Positions 34,954 to 47,509 of a DNA stretch of 64,000 nt are shown in pieces. A model generated the notes under the pieces. The model was given only the letters and a program-made list of their open reading frames with translations, was not told the DNA's origin and searched no databases. The DNA lies in NCBI GenBank assembly GCA_027605045.1, contig JAQFWX010000031.1, positions 1-64,000 on the forward strand, in the 5' to 3' direction. Position 1 is the stretch's first letter, and each line of letters begins with the position of its first letter. The translations under genes were made by a program, and so were the position numbers. The DNA comes from Phallus indusiatus (lineage: Eukaryota; Basidiomycota; Agaricomycetes; Phallales; Phallaceae).

Positions 34954-37900
34954 ATGGAGCAGCAAACAGGTCAGAAACCAAAGAGCAAGCCTCGCTTGGT
35001 GGCTTGCAAGGAATGTCACAGGTGATTCCGCTTTCGGACGATTCCGGAGGAGCACTGAAGATCTCGTTTTCCAGGTCGAAACTCAAGTGCGATAGAACAT
35101 AGTAAGCCTGCTTGTCAGTTCGTCTCAAAAAGTCGTTGTTTCATAAGAGAATTATCTCCGAATAGTCCCTGTAAATCATGTATAAAGGTACGCAGGAATG
35201 CCCATTCTGATACCCAAAGACTCGTTCTAAGACATCCTCTTTCGAAACAGCGTGGATGGTATGCACTCTTTATCAAGATGGCTTTTTTGACAGTTGACAT
35301 ATTCCCCTTTGAAGCGCTGATATATGTCCTGACGGTAGTATCATGAATTGTTTTACGTGCATTCGAAATGCTTATTCGTGTTTTCAGGGACACTTGTCGC
35401 CACGAAACGCCAAAAGTTCGCAAAACTGTATAACAAATCCTTGCTTCAAATTCATTTACATATCCTAGGTCCGCTATAGAAGCTTCCCAGCTTCGCGAAA
35501 AGACTGCTTCAATGGCTGATCGTATACGCCAGCTTGAAGAAGCCCTCGCCGTTGCCCATGCGAAGACGTCTACGGAAGTTCACGTTCTACTCGCCAAACC
35601 AGAAGACGTTATTATAGACTCGCTTTCAGAGCAAGGAAATCAAAATGCTTTACAAAACGACGTTATCGACGCTTTTGGAACGCTATCTATCGGCTCAGAT
35701 GGGCGTTCAAAGTACCATAACCAATCAGCTGGCGCGGATGTATGTAAAATACACCATCTCCATGGGCATGCATATGCTTACAATCTTCTTTCTTCATTCT
35801 TCATAGTATTTCGCTGAGGTAATTTAGACTCGCCCCTGAAATTTTTTACAAAGATCTGACTCGCATCCCTTATTTCATTGCGGCGAAACAGGCCGAATCT
35901 CCGGATGTCCCGACAGCTGGTGCCCGTGTTTTTTCAGATGGGATACACAGTTTATCTGTCCCTCAAGATATAATGCATCTCGCATCAATGTTTCCTTTCG
36001 GTCCCTCTGAAAGTGAATTCCCACCCTGCTCTAAGGATGACCTCGTTCGGTACTTGCCGCCACCTGACATTGCGTGGAACGTTTGTGATATTTTCTTCAC
36101 CCATGGAGATTGGTTGTAAGTCTCTTTCACCGACATCATTTTGTTTAACGATGAATATTAAGTATGTGAAGATTCGCTGCCATAAGCCGCACCGAGTTTA
36201 TGGACGAGATTTATGCTTCCATATACACATCCGATACTCCTGCTTCAACTGACCGATTATCGCTGTTTTTTATCATTTTCGCTCTGGGGATCTTACTTGA
36301 TATTTCTAAACCATACGATATCCGACACACTGAGCCATATTATCAACTCGCCCGGGCAGCTTTTTGTTTGGAGCCCCTCATCGAGGCAGCAACTATCCCT
36401 ACTATACAGTCCTTGGTTCGTTCCCAACTTCTTTTACTGCCTTCACCAAGTTCATTTTTTTCTATTCTAGCATTTTCAAATAATATATCTTTATATGACT
36501 GAGCGTCAAACGGTGGAACACAGATGGTTGAACATGGGTTTGATTGCTAAATTAGTTTATAGCGTAAGTTTTTTTCGCTCTTTCCTCCATCTGTAACCCT
36601 TTTCACCGTATTTCGTACAGACGGGTTTGCGTAAGTTCACTTGTTAATTGACAAAAGCACCATTTATTCACGCTTTATCAGATCGAGATAGCGGAAATTG
36701 GATACATGACAATGAAGAGGAGATTGAAAGACGCCGGAGGTTGTTTTGGGAAATATATGCCTACGGTAGATCGTATTTTTAATGCACCCGGCCGCATTAC
36801 CTGACTATTCCTAATGTAGATGCGTGGATTGTACGTTCTCCCCTCCAGGTTAATGTTGATTTTTTTTGAACAATCGTGCAGAGCTTCATTATGGGCCGTC
36901 CACCGTCGTTTAACATGGCACATATTCATTGTCGACTCCCGAAAGATGTTGATCCTATTGTGAATGAACAAGGCTTTCCTCAGCCAAGCTGTAGTTATAA
37001 ACTTTTATTTACCCCCGCATTCATTCATCTCATGCATTCCTTTTTTTATAAAGTCCATACTATTTGGAAGTATCAATACCGTACCCATTGTTTGATTCCC
37101 GTGGTCGAGGAAGCCTTTGGAGCCAAAGCGCCAAATTATGCCACAATATTGAAACTGGATCGCAGGATCCGAGATTTTGAAATCCCTATTGCATTGGGCT
37201 CTCCGACTGATAACAGTCAAGGTAGTATCGGCCTACCACTCTCTATGCAAAAATACATGTTATTTTGCGAGAAAGAAACCAGTACGTTTCTATCCTACCG
37301 TTCGTCCTTCATCTTTTTTTTTGAAAAATATTTAAAAGGTCTCTTGTATCTTCATCGCGCCTACTTTGCCCAAGCCGTCTGTGATTGCCCGGACAATCCG
37401 CTAGAGAGTAAGTATGCTACGTCAGTATCTGCAACTTACCGCAGTGCATGTTTGATTGTCGCGGGCACACACGATGCGACGGTCCGACATCCGGAGTTAG
37501 CTTCAAGATTTTGGTGGTTTTGGTCCAACCTATTTTCCGCAGCTGTAAGCTTTTTTTTCCCTTTTTTTTTGAGTTCATATTCGTTTAACGTATGCACATC
37601 CTACTTTTAGATTGTACTTGGTTCGATCGTGACCAGAAGCCCCGCATGTCAATTGTCGTCATCTGCTATGAATGAACTAGACCTCGCCTGTAACTTGATG
37701 GAACACAGGGCAGCTCCGGGTCGTTCAGCGAAAGCAGTGGTAGGGGTTGTTTTTTCTTTGTATCAAACCAACCCACAATTAATATCTATTATCAGCCGAT
37801 CCTTCGTCGACTACGCGACAAAGCTCGTTCTGCGTTGGCGCAATTATCACAGGGTGCTATCGATAAGGCTTCTCCACAAAGTAACAGCAATTCTTCCACA

Positions 37901-38593
37901 AGAGACGATGACGACGAATTGGCCATGTTTGCTGGAAGAACAAGGTTTATCTCCAGCACGGCCAGAAGCCGGTCGCCCACGAGGTCACCGTCTTCGCAGG
38001 GTGTCGGTTCTACCGGTACGCGGAATGCATCATTTAGGCGACGCGGCTCCGAAAGCCTTGGCCCCTCCAACATGAGAGTACGACGAGAGACTTCAAATAG
38101 GAGAGGCTCCGAGCCGTTTCCTTATGGGGATGTTCCTCCAAGTGAAAGCGACGTATTTCGTCAGGCGCACCCTTCTCTTTTGGAACATCTAAAAGGTATC
38201 AGCGGGTACGTGCCACCACCGGCTATTATGCAAGGCATAATTGCTGCGAGGGAGGAGCAAGCTGCACGGGAGACATCCATGGGTGGCGGTGGAAACCTGC
38301 CGCACCCACCTATCATCAAGAGTGAAGTCCCATATCAATGGTCCAATTCAAACGTGTCGACCATGTCTTCCCCGTCATCTTCTTCTCCTAATGCAGTTTA
38401 TATTTCTCCTTCGACGCAGTATGATATACCTGCCGCCAATAATGGAGGCATATATGTACCTGATGCGCAACCAAACCCGGCGGGTATTATGGCGCAAGCC
38501 GTTGGAACGTTTGCGTATTCCTCAGAGTTGAATGGTGATGGAACGTGGCAACAGCTGATGGTTCAATTGGGAGTCCTGGATGGGTCGAATTGA
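34954..38593 (+). CDS. Zn2Cys6 transcription factor with fungal-specific regulatory domain
   Basis: A nuclear DNA-binding regulator. Model: join(34954..35021,35075..35101,35166..35187,35251..35258,35315..35334,35388..35427,35469..35739,35807..35818,35892..36115,36172..36415,36471..36563,36621..36630,36682..36765,36820..36830,36882..36990,37054..37281,37339..37544,37611..37739,37796..38593), 19 exons, 867 aa. The binuclear zinc cluster is at residues 18-46 (CKECHRSKLKC, CKSC, CADIC) and is split over exons 1-5, one of only 8 nucleotides. PDGTLVATKRQK and a short coiled coil (ASMADRIRQLEEALA) follow. The Fungal_trans domain spans about residues 230-560 with TGLHRDSGNW, RRRRLFWEIYAYD and SFIMGRPPSF. 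The C-terminus is Ser/Arg-rich. Start at 34954 is the ATG nearest the cluster; the frame is open upstream. Targets are unknown. Confidence 0.9.
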
Positions 38594-39059
38594 ACGACTG
38601 TGTTTTATGTTTATATTCCATTTTTACTTCCTTTTATTCTTAGGGATGTCCCTATATTTATTGTATCTCCCAATTCAAGGTTCTTTTGATTTGATGTAAT
38701 TATTATTAATTTCTTTTTTCTCTCTCGTCTTCCTTGTCTATTACCGGATAGTTTTGTTTAGCTCTTGTAGTTTTGTTGTATCAGTATGTTCTATAATTTT
38801 AGTGCAACTACCAAAATATTTCGGGTGGTTGTAACGCGCGCATCTCTCAACGCTAGAGAAAACTTGGCTCTTATTGAGCCTGGAATACTCCGCTGCATCG
38901 ACTTAAAAAAAAGAAGGAAAGCCAAAGCTACAAGTCTGAAGTTTTTTGGGTGATAATAATAATGATAATAAATTTCGGTATTCGAGTTGGAGGTACAACG
39001 TAATCTGCTATATATGTATGGATACGACAAACGAAGCACGTGCCAATAAGAAAAGGGGG
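38594..39059. other. Convergent 3' intergenic region
   Basis: This 466-base T-rich interval lies between the 3' ends of the zinc-cluster regulator and PEX13. No gene is seen. Confidence 0.5.
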
Positions 39060-40142
39060 TTAATCTACTTTTTTCTCTGTCTGCCCGACATTGCCAAGAA
39101 CTTGAACATATGATTTGGGGAACCATCCTTGACGACCTTCTCGTGTTCGACCATGCCACCATTCACTCTCGACACCCGTTGTAGGATCTGTGGTTCCTAG
39201 GATGGCGATAATTTCACCCTCTCGTAACATGAGCTCGACGGGGTCTTTGGTTTCAAATGGATAAACAGCGCGTGCGAAGACAAGTTTGGTGGGATCGATT
39301 GGTTGTTGAGGCGTGTTTGGAGGAAGGCGGCTAGAAAGATGCCGAATGAGCCGGTGCATTAAGAATGGGATCCCAATAATGCTTAGGAAGAAAATAATGA
39401 TGGGCTTTCTGCTGGGTTTGGGGTTATTAGGATTAGGAAGTGGAGCACCGGGTGGCCTATTTAAGTATGTGCCAAATTCGTCGGTCAAACCTCCGTCTAT
39501 GGGTTTTCCAGTGACAAAACTTCGAAGCCATCGAATCAGACCGAATAAACCGAGAACGCTCCCTAAAGCATTTCTCAGCTGTCCTAGTTGATCTGCTACG
39601 CCAACCATTGCAAAAAAGGAAGAATGGGTGGCCATGAAAGTGCTTTCTAACATTTGGGCGAATCCTCCAAATGTCTGGACGATAGACTGTAGAAGAGCGA
39701 AAGTGGTTTGAGTTGTCGCTTCGAGCTGCTGTGTGAGGGAGGGGTTGTTGGGATCGTATGGTCCTGGCGGTTGCATCATTCCCATTCCGTATCCCCCATA
39801 TCCCCCATATGCACCGTATCCGCCACCGTATCCACCCCCATATCCCATTCCGTATCCACCATACCCCATGCCGTAGGAGCCCATACCACCATATGCACTG
39901 AGCCGATTGTACGGTGAAGCATAGCTTGAATAAGGAGCACCATAAGGGGAACTGTTAAATTGGGAAGATAGGGTATTGTTATTAAGAGGTGTAGTAAGTG
40001 AGTTTGAATTGATTGACGATGGTCGTGCGGGAACGGAGGGTGCTGAGCTCGATGTGGCTTGACTATCGGTAATCGTTGTCGAAGTTGAAGTTGCCGAGGG
40101 CATTGTCGAGCTTCGTTCCCATGGTTTTGGAGGCGATACCAT
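39060..40142 (-). CDS. PEX13: Peroxisomal membrane protein PEX13
   Basis: A single-exon gene of 360 aa. PEX13 is part of the peroxisomal docking complex (with PEX14) that receives PEX5/PEX7 cargo receptors. The N-terminus is proline/serine-rich (KPWERSS), followed by a Gly/Tyr/Met-rich stretch at about residues 70-125 (repeats of YGGYGMGYGG type), as in other PEX13 proteins. The peroxin-13 core is at about 130-270 (QSIVQTFGGFAQMLESTFMA, FAMVGVADQLGQL) with a hydrophobic segment RKPIIIFFLSIIGIPFLMH. A C-terminal SH3 domain (about 285-350) is recognisable by ARAVYPFE, LREGEIIAIL, WWHGRTREGRQGWFPKSYV. Length is normal. It is unusual here in lacking introns. Confidence 0.95.
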   Translation of the reverse strand: MVSPPKPWERSSTMPSATSTSTTITDSQATSSSAPSVPARPSSINSNSLTTPLNNNTLSSQFNSSPYGAPYSSYASPYNRLSAYGGMGSYGMGYGGYGMGYGGGYGGGYGAYGGYGGYGMGMMQPPGPYDPNNPSLTQQLEATTQTTFALLQSIVQTFGGFAQMLESTFMATHSSFFAMVGVADQLGQLRNALGSVLGLFGLIRWLRSFVTGKPIDGGLTDEFGTYLNRPPGAPLPNPNNPKPSRKPIIIFFLSIIGIPFLMHRLIRHLSSRLPPNTPQQPIDPTKLVFARAVYPFETKDPVELMLREGEIIAILGTTDPTTGVESEWWHGRTREGRQGWFPKSYVQVLGNVGQTEKKVD

Positions 40143-40807
40143 AGTCAGATAGTAAGTTTTATAAAAGCTGTCGTTGTCGACAATCGTCCAGGAGAAAAGA
40201 GACAGATGTCAAATGCGAACTGTCACACGTGATTACGTGATCCGCAATCCGCGGATTCTGTTACAGCCTTGTCATGCTCGAGTCATGTCACGGCCACCTC
40301 TCAGATAACTATTGACTGTTAACCGCCATCTTCTCTTCAGCCCTTTATCCGTATAAAAGTTCAAAAGTACTATTGATGGAGACAACAAAGATGTAAAAGC
40401 ACATTGTGGCATATAGAGTGTATGTACATTGGTCAACAGATGCTAATCCTGCCATACAGCACATTTGGATAATAATTGCAAATACAATGGGAAAAAAAAG
40501 AGGAAAACCGAGACAGAGAAATGGAGAGAAATGCGAAAAAGCTAAAGAAACACTTAATGATGTTAATGATGATGCTTATATATGAGTTTATGTCGAATTC
40601 TTCAACTGAACGCTTCCCCCACCCCAGACGTCAAACCATGCAGCAACTACCGGAAATCAAGAACAGAAGTCCGATGGCCCTAGTTCAATAATCAACAAGG
40701 ATTTAAAGGGCAAGTTTTCGCAAAACCGTTAACAAAACTGTACGTATAGTTGGACTAAGAAGTCTGAGATGGTAGCCGCATATGGAAATAGGAACACTAA
40801 CCCAAAT
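40143..40807. other. Spacer between PEX13 and the large J-like gene
   Basis: This 665-base region holds the promoter of PEX13 and the 3' end of the next same-strand gene. A short frame at 40476-40691 (+) has no recognised motif. Confidence 0.5.
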
Positions 40808-43800
40808 TTATTCCCCAAATCCATTGCTATGGACTCCATTCAATAGCTCGTTGAGAGCTCGCACGACTCTTCCAGCCCCGTCAGCAACTTTTTCACGATC
40901 TTCCGGAACAACTTTAGGAAGCCATTTACTATCAAAACGATCAGGATGCCATTTCAAGAGAGCTTCTCTTAGCCGCTTCTCTTTCGACTTGCCATGGGAG
41001 TGTTGAGCATGAAAGATGAACTGTGCAATTCGAATAGGGAGCAACTGTTCGGGATTGGAGATCGGTGCTAACACCGGCCATGGCATTGAACGGAACCGCA
41101 GGTTTGGGACTTTCGCCATAGCGGCCCATTGTTTTTCATGAGCATCCCAAATCTCCGGAACGCTCGGTGTCGAAGAAGGTGGTGGGGTTGGAGGAGATGT
41201 TACGCTAGCTCCAGCACTGCTGTACGATCCGGAAGCTGAACTGGAAGAACCATGGCCTGCACCTGGCATGCTGGACCCCGACGAACCTGATGTACTATAT
41301 GATCCGCCACTGAATGCAAAACCAGCACCAGGATAACTTCCAGAAGTACCGCCAGCGGCGGCGGCAGCTGCCGCAGCTTTACGGGCCTTTCGCTCTTGTT
41401 CTCGTCGTTCAGCGTCGCGGGCCATCTCTTCCTGGCGCCTTCTCTCCTCGTCCCTCCGCCGTTCTTCTCCTCTTCTTTTGGCCTCTTCTGCACGGCGCTC
41501 ATTGGCTTCCTGTTCTTTCTGTCGCCGCTCCTCTTCCTGCTGCTCTTGCTTACGATGCTCCTCCTCCAAACGTCGAACACGTTCCTCTTCCGCTCTCCGC
41601 TCCTCATCAGCAACATACTGGTCACGTAGTTTTGTTCTGAATTCTTCGGTAGACGAGAAGGGATTCTGTGGTTGAACGGATTGCGGTGGCGGTGGCGGTG
41701 GCGGTGGTTGTGTATGGGTTTGCGAAGAAGAGGCCTTGCTAAATGGCGTTTGCGTCGCATGTGTAGCAGAGTGGGCTGAAGAAGTGGCATTCTATCGCAT
41801 CAAGAATCAAAATATATAAAAACACCGGTAACAGATGTAAAGATGACTAACCTTGATCTGACTAGCTGATTGAGGAATGGAAGATGAGGTTGCTGTGGCA
41901 GATGCACGACTTGCCAAAGGATCGTCAACTGGTGAAGTAGGCGGAACAGCTGCCGATGCGGATGCGGACGCAGACGAGGTCCGTGTGCTAAACGCTGGTA
42001 TGGACGCGGAGAACGACGAACTCCCTGAAGCTGAGAACGAACGATTTGTTGTCTGGGGATGAAAGGTTTTGGGCTCTGTAGGTGATGCCTGAGTTGCAAA
42101 AGAATGATGTCGTTGGGGTGGTATATGTGTATGTGTTGATGGGTATGAAGGTTTGGTCGTTGACGATGATGACGATGAGGAAGCTGAGTTTGGTCCTAAG
42201 GGCGAAGTTGGTATCGAGTGTGACGGATGCTGAGGAAGAGGCTTGCTGCGCAATCCTGGAGCTGGAGGCGCTTGATATGACGATAATGGAACACGACTGG
42301 TCGAATTGGATGTGGATGTTGACGTAGGAGGTGCAGGAGATGCAGAAGCAGCAGAAGGGGGCACCACCCCCGACGGCATCCCTCCTGCAGGAGTAGCAGA
42401 GGCTGAGCTAGAGAATGAGTAGGAGTACGAAGCAGAACGAGGCGGAGGTGCAGTAGTGTGATGATCAGCCGTAGTTCCACTGTTCAGAGTTGAAGACCGT
42501 TGTGGATGGTGCGTCTCAGAAGAACCAGCCGACTTGGACATCTCTTCTGCAGGAATTGGTGGATGAGGCGGCGCGGGCGATTCTCCAAAAAGAGTCGACT
42601 TTGATCGTACCGGGCCACCTGTTTCTTTTGCCGTTTTATTATCGAAGTGCATGGAGGGCTTCTCTCGCGGCTGATGACCTGGTGGGATCCATCTTTCTGG
42701 GATTGCTTCGGTTATGCCGGACTTGCTATGTGACGGATTTGAGCTGGGCATGTTCGATGGTGGAGTTGGTGAGGGTGTGTGTCCTGCTCCATGCATACGC
42801 GTCGAGTTGGAGAAGGAGCCGTATGGCGTTCGCTGTCTTTCTTCGAAGCCGCTGCCACTGTAATAGCCAGACCCGGAACTGAATCGGTTCCTTTCATCAG
42901 GTGGGTGAACAGGGATAGGTCGTGCATTACTGTGTCGTGGTGGGGGTGAGTCCAATGGATTGAAAAAAATGGAGGAAGCAGGGGTGGTATCAGAGGTAGT
43001 AAAGGAGGCGTCACTCGACCAGCTGCTGTCGGCGAAACTGGCACGACTCTGCGTATCGGATGCGGAACTGGGACCAGGCTTCCAAGTGACGAAGGACTCT
43101 CCGTTGGCGAAAAGGGTTGTCAAAGATGGTTGGCCTCTGAGGGCGGCGCTTCCCTGCCGAGCCTCTGTCGCAAGTTGCTCTGTACGTTCATTCCAATCCT
43201 GCTGAGCTTTGAACCGGGCTTCAAAATCAAGGGTATCTTGACGACGACGCTCTTTGACTTTGGATTGAGATTCCATCATCCCCTCGCGCCATTGGGCCCT
43301 GTCGCGCATGCGCTGAGCTTCGGTACGTTGCCATTCGGCGTAGCTGCGGCTTGCTTGCTCTGTCTCCTGTGCGGTTTCCCTGATCTGTCTCTCGACTTCA
43401 TCAGGCTCTTCATCGTTAGCGGTGCCTTCTTCGTCATTCTCTGGTGGATCTTCTTCGTCCAAGTCCAATCCAGCCATCTTCTGGATGCCTTTAAGGATGC
43501 AAAGCTGCTCTTCGCGGAGATCATCCCAGACCTCCCACTCTGGATCCTCAGCTCCCATACTCCAAAGCCGATATTGCCTTTCCATATGGACGAGTTGGTC
43601 CACCTCCTTCTGGTGAGCCTGTCTCATCCGGTCAAGCTCCTTCTGGTAATTAGCTTGTAGAGCGTTCGCTTTATCGTGGTCGATGAAAGGACCAGCATCC
43701 GCTAGAGTCTGGAGGAGCTCCTTATAAACCGTAGCGGCTTTTGTTGCTAACTCTCGCTCCATTTCTTCTTTAAGGTCTAAGATCCAGGGCTCATCGGGGT

Positions 43801-44053
43801 CTATAACATCTTTTTCAGGCGTCTCTGACACATTGTCTGCTGCTGCTGCCGTCTGTGTTGTCACTGGCGGGGTCGTTTTCGTGAATGGTGGTACCGAGGG
43901 ATGTGAAGATTTATATCGTCGTTGTGTCGCAGACGGCGGTGGAGAAGCCGCTGCTGTTGCCATCGCAGACGGGAAGCTACGGGCAAAGGTGCGATTGTGG
44001 TAAGCCTTTGGGTGTGTGCCATGATTGGAGGGGTAACTCTGCTTGGCGCCCAT
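40808..44053 (-). CDS. Large Ser/Pro-rich coiled-coil protein with C-terminal J-like domain
   Basis: Model: complement(join(40808..41791,41852..44053)), 1061 aa from the chosen ATG. The N-terminus MGAKQSYPS fits the MGxxxS pattern for N-myristoylation; the frame remains open to 44200. An acidic, helical region at about residues 70-270 (DEPWILDLKEEMERELATKA; EELDEEDPPENDEEG-like runs) is followed by a long disordered Ser/Pro/Thr region and a strongly charged coiled coil at about 770-880 (EEERRAEEERVRRLEEEHRK), then Gly/Ser linker. The last 115 residues carry the family block: WDAHEKQWAAM, FRSMPWPVLAPI and ALLKWHPDRFDSKW with an intact HPD, ending in RVVRALNELL. This resembles the HPD half of a J domain, but no full DnaJ fold is visible. 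Function unknown; this is the best-preserved of four family members in the window. Confidence 0.8.
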
Positions 44054-46806
44054 ACGCGTGACTGACACGCGGCGCTTACGTACTAGTAACGGAGAGCGCA
44101 TACAAAATTTGACCAATAAAAAAAAGCGTTTGAATTGGGTGTTGAGTTTTTTCAAAACATGCTTTTTAGCAGCTTCTCGTTTTCCAAATGAGACACGCAC
44201 TTTGAAGTGAAGGAGGAAGGGAAAGAAAGTGGGAAGAGAAAAAAAAAGGAGAAAGGAAGAGGACCTTCGCCCGTGACAGTGGGCAAGTGTTGTTATATAT
44301 TTATTGCATTTCCTTTATGTATCACACGAGGTAGCAGTCTGGCTTGGGTTTCTTACCGTTGCGGTGCGTTTTTCTTTTGAAACATAAAATCCTTCATGCA
44401 GATACATTAAATCGCCAAAGAGTGCACACATGTGCCAGTGGAAAAGGGGAGAGTTGAATGATCCAGGTGAAGGAACCTGGTCAAAACGTTCACCAAGCCG
44501 ATGCAAGCACCCTCTTTCAGACGAGAACGTACATGGTTAATTTTACACCCGCGAACTTCCATTTCTTTGCGGAGGATGGCTTGTTCAGTTTATTTTCTTT
44601 TCGTCGTCTGGGATGTGAAGGGAGAAGTAACCTTTGTCTTTGTGCATCCGGACGGGACCGGTGTATGGCCATTGGCCAGGTTTTCCTCAGGGCTCGGAAG
44701 AAGGAGAAGCCGATAAGGGTAGCTTCTGTGACTAATACTTAGTTAGCAATCATATATTATGTCAAGATGTTGATAACTTTGAGCCTGACTTACACACAAA
44801 CTGTATTTTATTTATCATCAGGATCTAGTGAAACCAACTAGAATTCCCTCTAGCATCACAAATTAATCAGCCTGAGGCAGTGCCAAAAAAGTTGCAAGAC
44901 ACTGAGGAAAAGGCACGTACGGCGGCATGATCGGGTGCGAGGCTTCGCATGCCTAAAAGTAGAACTGAAATTGACAACCAAATCCAGCATTCGATCTATC
45001 TCTGATCGTGCTTTTTGATTATGTTTTCGTTGATTGATTGTCGTTTTCTGTTGTATTTCGGCTTCGTTCGCAAGAAACGTCCAAGCCACACAAAAACACC
45101 GGCTCTCAGAACGTACAAAAAACATGAGGTACAAGCTCCGATGCATATTCGAAGCACTTTACCTTTGCACTGGGTGAATAGCGACATATATATCGCACGC
45201 GGCAAGAATGTTTTATTCCGGCTCAATTCAGATTTGACTTGGCGTAAAAAGTTGTCGGACGAAACTGGACTTTGTTCGCAAAAAGCCCTCGGGACAAGTG
45301 GACAAGTGTTCTATGTGATAGACGTCATATCAATAAAGCAATCAGATCGAACAACGTACAGTTCTGTGAGATAACGAATGGATACCGACTCGGAGTAAAT
45401 CTCCCGAAAGTAGTGCAACACTGCAACTGCGGGGAGACAAGCTTTAATACGTCTTGAGCCCATCCTGCGTTTATCTCAGCTCCAGTAAGAGGCAAAATGA
45501 ACATGAAAAACTTACTGAAAAACAACAAAGAATTCGATGGGACGGATCCTCTACCCCGTTTTGACCTCAAGGCGAAGCACACTTAGCATGCGGAAATCAT
45601 AAGGCAGCGGGAACAAAAGGCGGGGTTACGTAACTGTTGGACTCTTCAGTCGCAAAATTAGCTCTGCGCGGCCTCGGTCTGAACGGACAGTGTGCTATGC
45701 TAATTTGCTCGGTGATATCTGCGCGGCAGACACGTCACTTTCTCTATCACTTTTGTTCTTTACCTGCTTGAATCACTTTTATGGCGAATTCAACAGACAT
45801 CGTGCTTTACATCTCTGCCATGTAAGTCTCCTCAACGCTATGTTTACGCAATGTTTACGTGTCGCTTATGAACGTCATGAATTCTTGGAAGCTTTATTCC
45901 TCCAATCTCAGTAGTGTATAGTATACTAATCGTCCTACTTCTCTGTTTCCCAATATTGATTGTTGACTATGATTTTACAAGAGCGAGGGGCAGGCGCTGG
46001 TAACTAGATTTTGAACTGTGTTATAACCGTCGGCTAATATCGTACTCAAGACCTCATAATCAACATCTTGTTATGGATATTAGGTTGGATTCCGGGAGTT
46101 TTACACGCATGGTAAGCAGGGAGTGTCTGACATCATTTTGGTCTTCAGTTGTATCATTATTCACTATCTCGTCTGCACTCGCGACTTCCTTACATTTGAA
46201 CCTCGGGTTGACACTTTTATTAGGTATATCATTTCGAAGTCATGAACGTTTGTAAAACGAAATCATCCCGATCTTCGCGCGGACTCGGATCTTGTGCTCA
46301 TAATTCCAATGTTTCCTATTCCTATAAATGTCTCGGTGGTTTATCCAGCGTTTGGGGCTAAGAGCTCAAGACAATGTAAAATTAAACCAAGCGAGGATTA
46401 AAGTTTTTTTATTATATTTGGATGATACAATTCTTTACTTGAAACTAATACTCATAATATAACTAATTTAGAAATCAAGAAGACAAATTCAAGATGAACT
46501 CGGGGAGGTGCGGTACCGTGAGATTTCATTGGGCCGGATTATGGCACTTCAAACACATTACGATTTCGCAATCCTCGATTCTGAAAAGCCTATCGATGAA
46601 GAATTACGCCTTGTTTTCAAACATAGTACTCGCAACTTCCCGGAAGCTTTAGCCCGCGGTTCTCCGAAGATAATTATCTCCAAGCCATATTCTCCGGCGC
46701 CAGTCAGAGAGGGTAAATACATCGACTCTTAGGAACTTCAAGGAATTCGGAAGGTGCTTACAGCTTATCTAATTGTCAGTTTAAACAGAGTTATATTTTG
46801 GCATTT

Positions 46807-46835
46807 AATATTGGATATTATATATATCCAATATT
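46807..46835. repeat. Perfect 11-bp inverted repeat (hairpin)
   Basis: AATATTGGATA at 46807-46817 is matched by TATCCAATATT at 46825-46835 around a 7-base TTATATA loop, in AT-rich sequence. Confidence 0.8.
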
Positions 46836-47509
46836 CAAGCTTCTAGGTTCATTGTAAATAGGTTTACAGAGGTTTGACGCAAGAGTTGCATACCGCGTCA
46901 CCATATCACCACTCCTGTATGGGAGCGTTGGATACCCCAAGACACCGGCAGGTTTGGCAGGGGCGGCCCACCCAACCCCGGTTTAAGATTACTTTGGGCT
47001 CACGTTGGCAGCCAGCGATCGTTCTGTATCATATTTTGTTAATCAGAATTCCTGACGTCAAGTCATAAATAATCAGCCACGATTTTGATAGTCCCTATCA
47101 TTTGCTTTACATATATGACTTATTGAAGAAAAGGTTCGTATGTAACGTTTGAAGTTTTTGAATTAGTTTTATGTGGGGCTTGTCCTTGTCCATCAGTTTC
47201 CCCAGTCGTCGTGTTAGACATCGTAGCTATGTAGTACTAGTAAATTTTTTCGTAATATCAATGTTTCAAGTTTAACGAAGCTTCTGTGTTACTGATTTGT
47301 TATACCATTTAGGCCCTGGTTTCTCATATACCGCTTATCGATGTGCTCTATCCCAATTCGCGCCATTTCTAAATTTTCGCCTTGGTTATGCTTAGCGAGT
47401 AATGGTCATTTGGTTCATTGATGGAGTAATCTATAGCAATGAATGCTCAATATTCGCTCAATCACCTTTCGCTATAGGTGACCTGACTCTGAATCGTCAT
47501 GATCTTCGC

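Noticed and set aside
43130..43660. Hydrophobic plus-strand frame resembling a membrane protein inside the large J-like gene
   Set aside because: It is antisense to the acidic, helical coding segment; such antisense frames are often rich in Leu and Phe.
46508..46732. Plus-strand frame of 74 codons in the gene-poor region
   Set aside because: It resembles no family I know and has no neighbouring exon of matching phase; kept as spacer.
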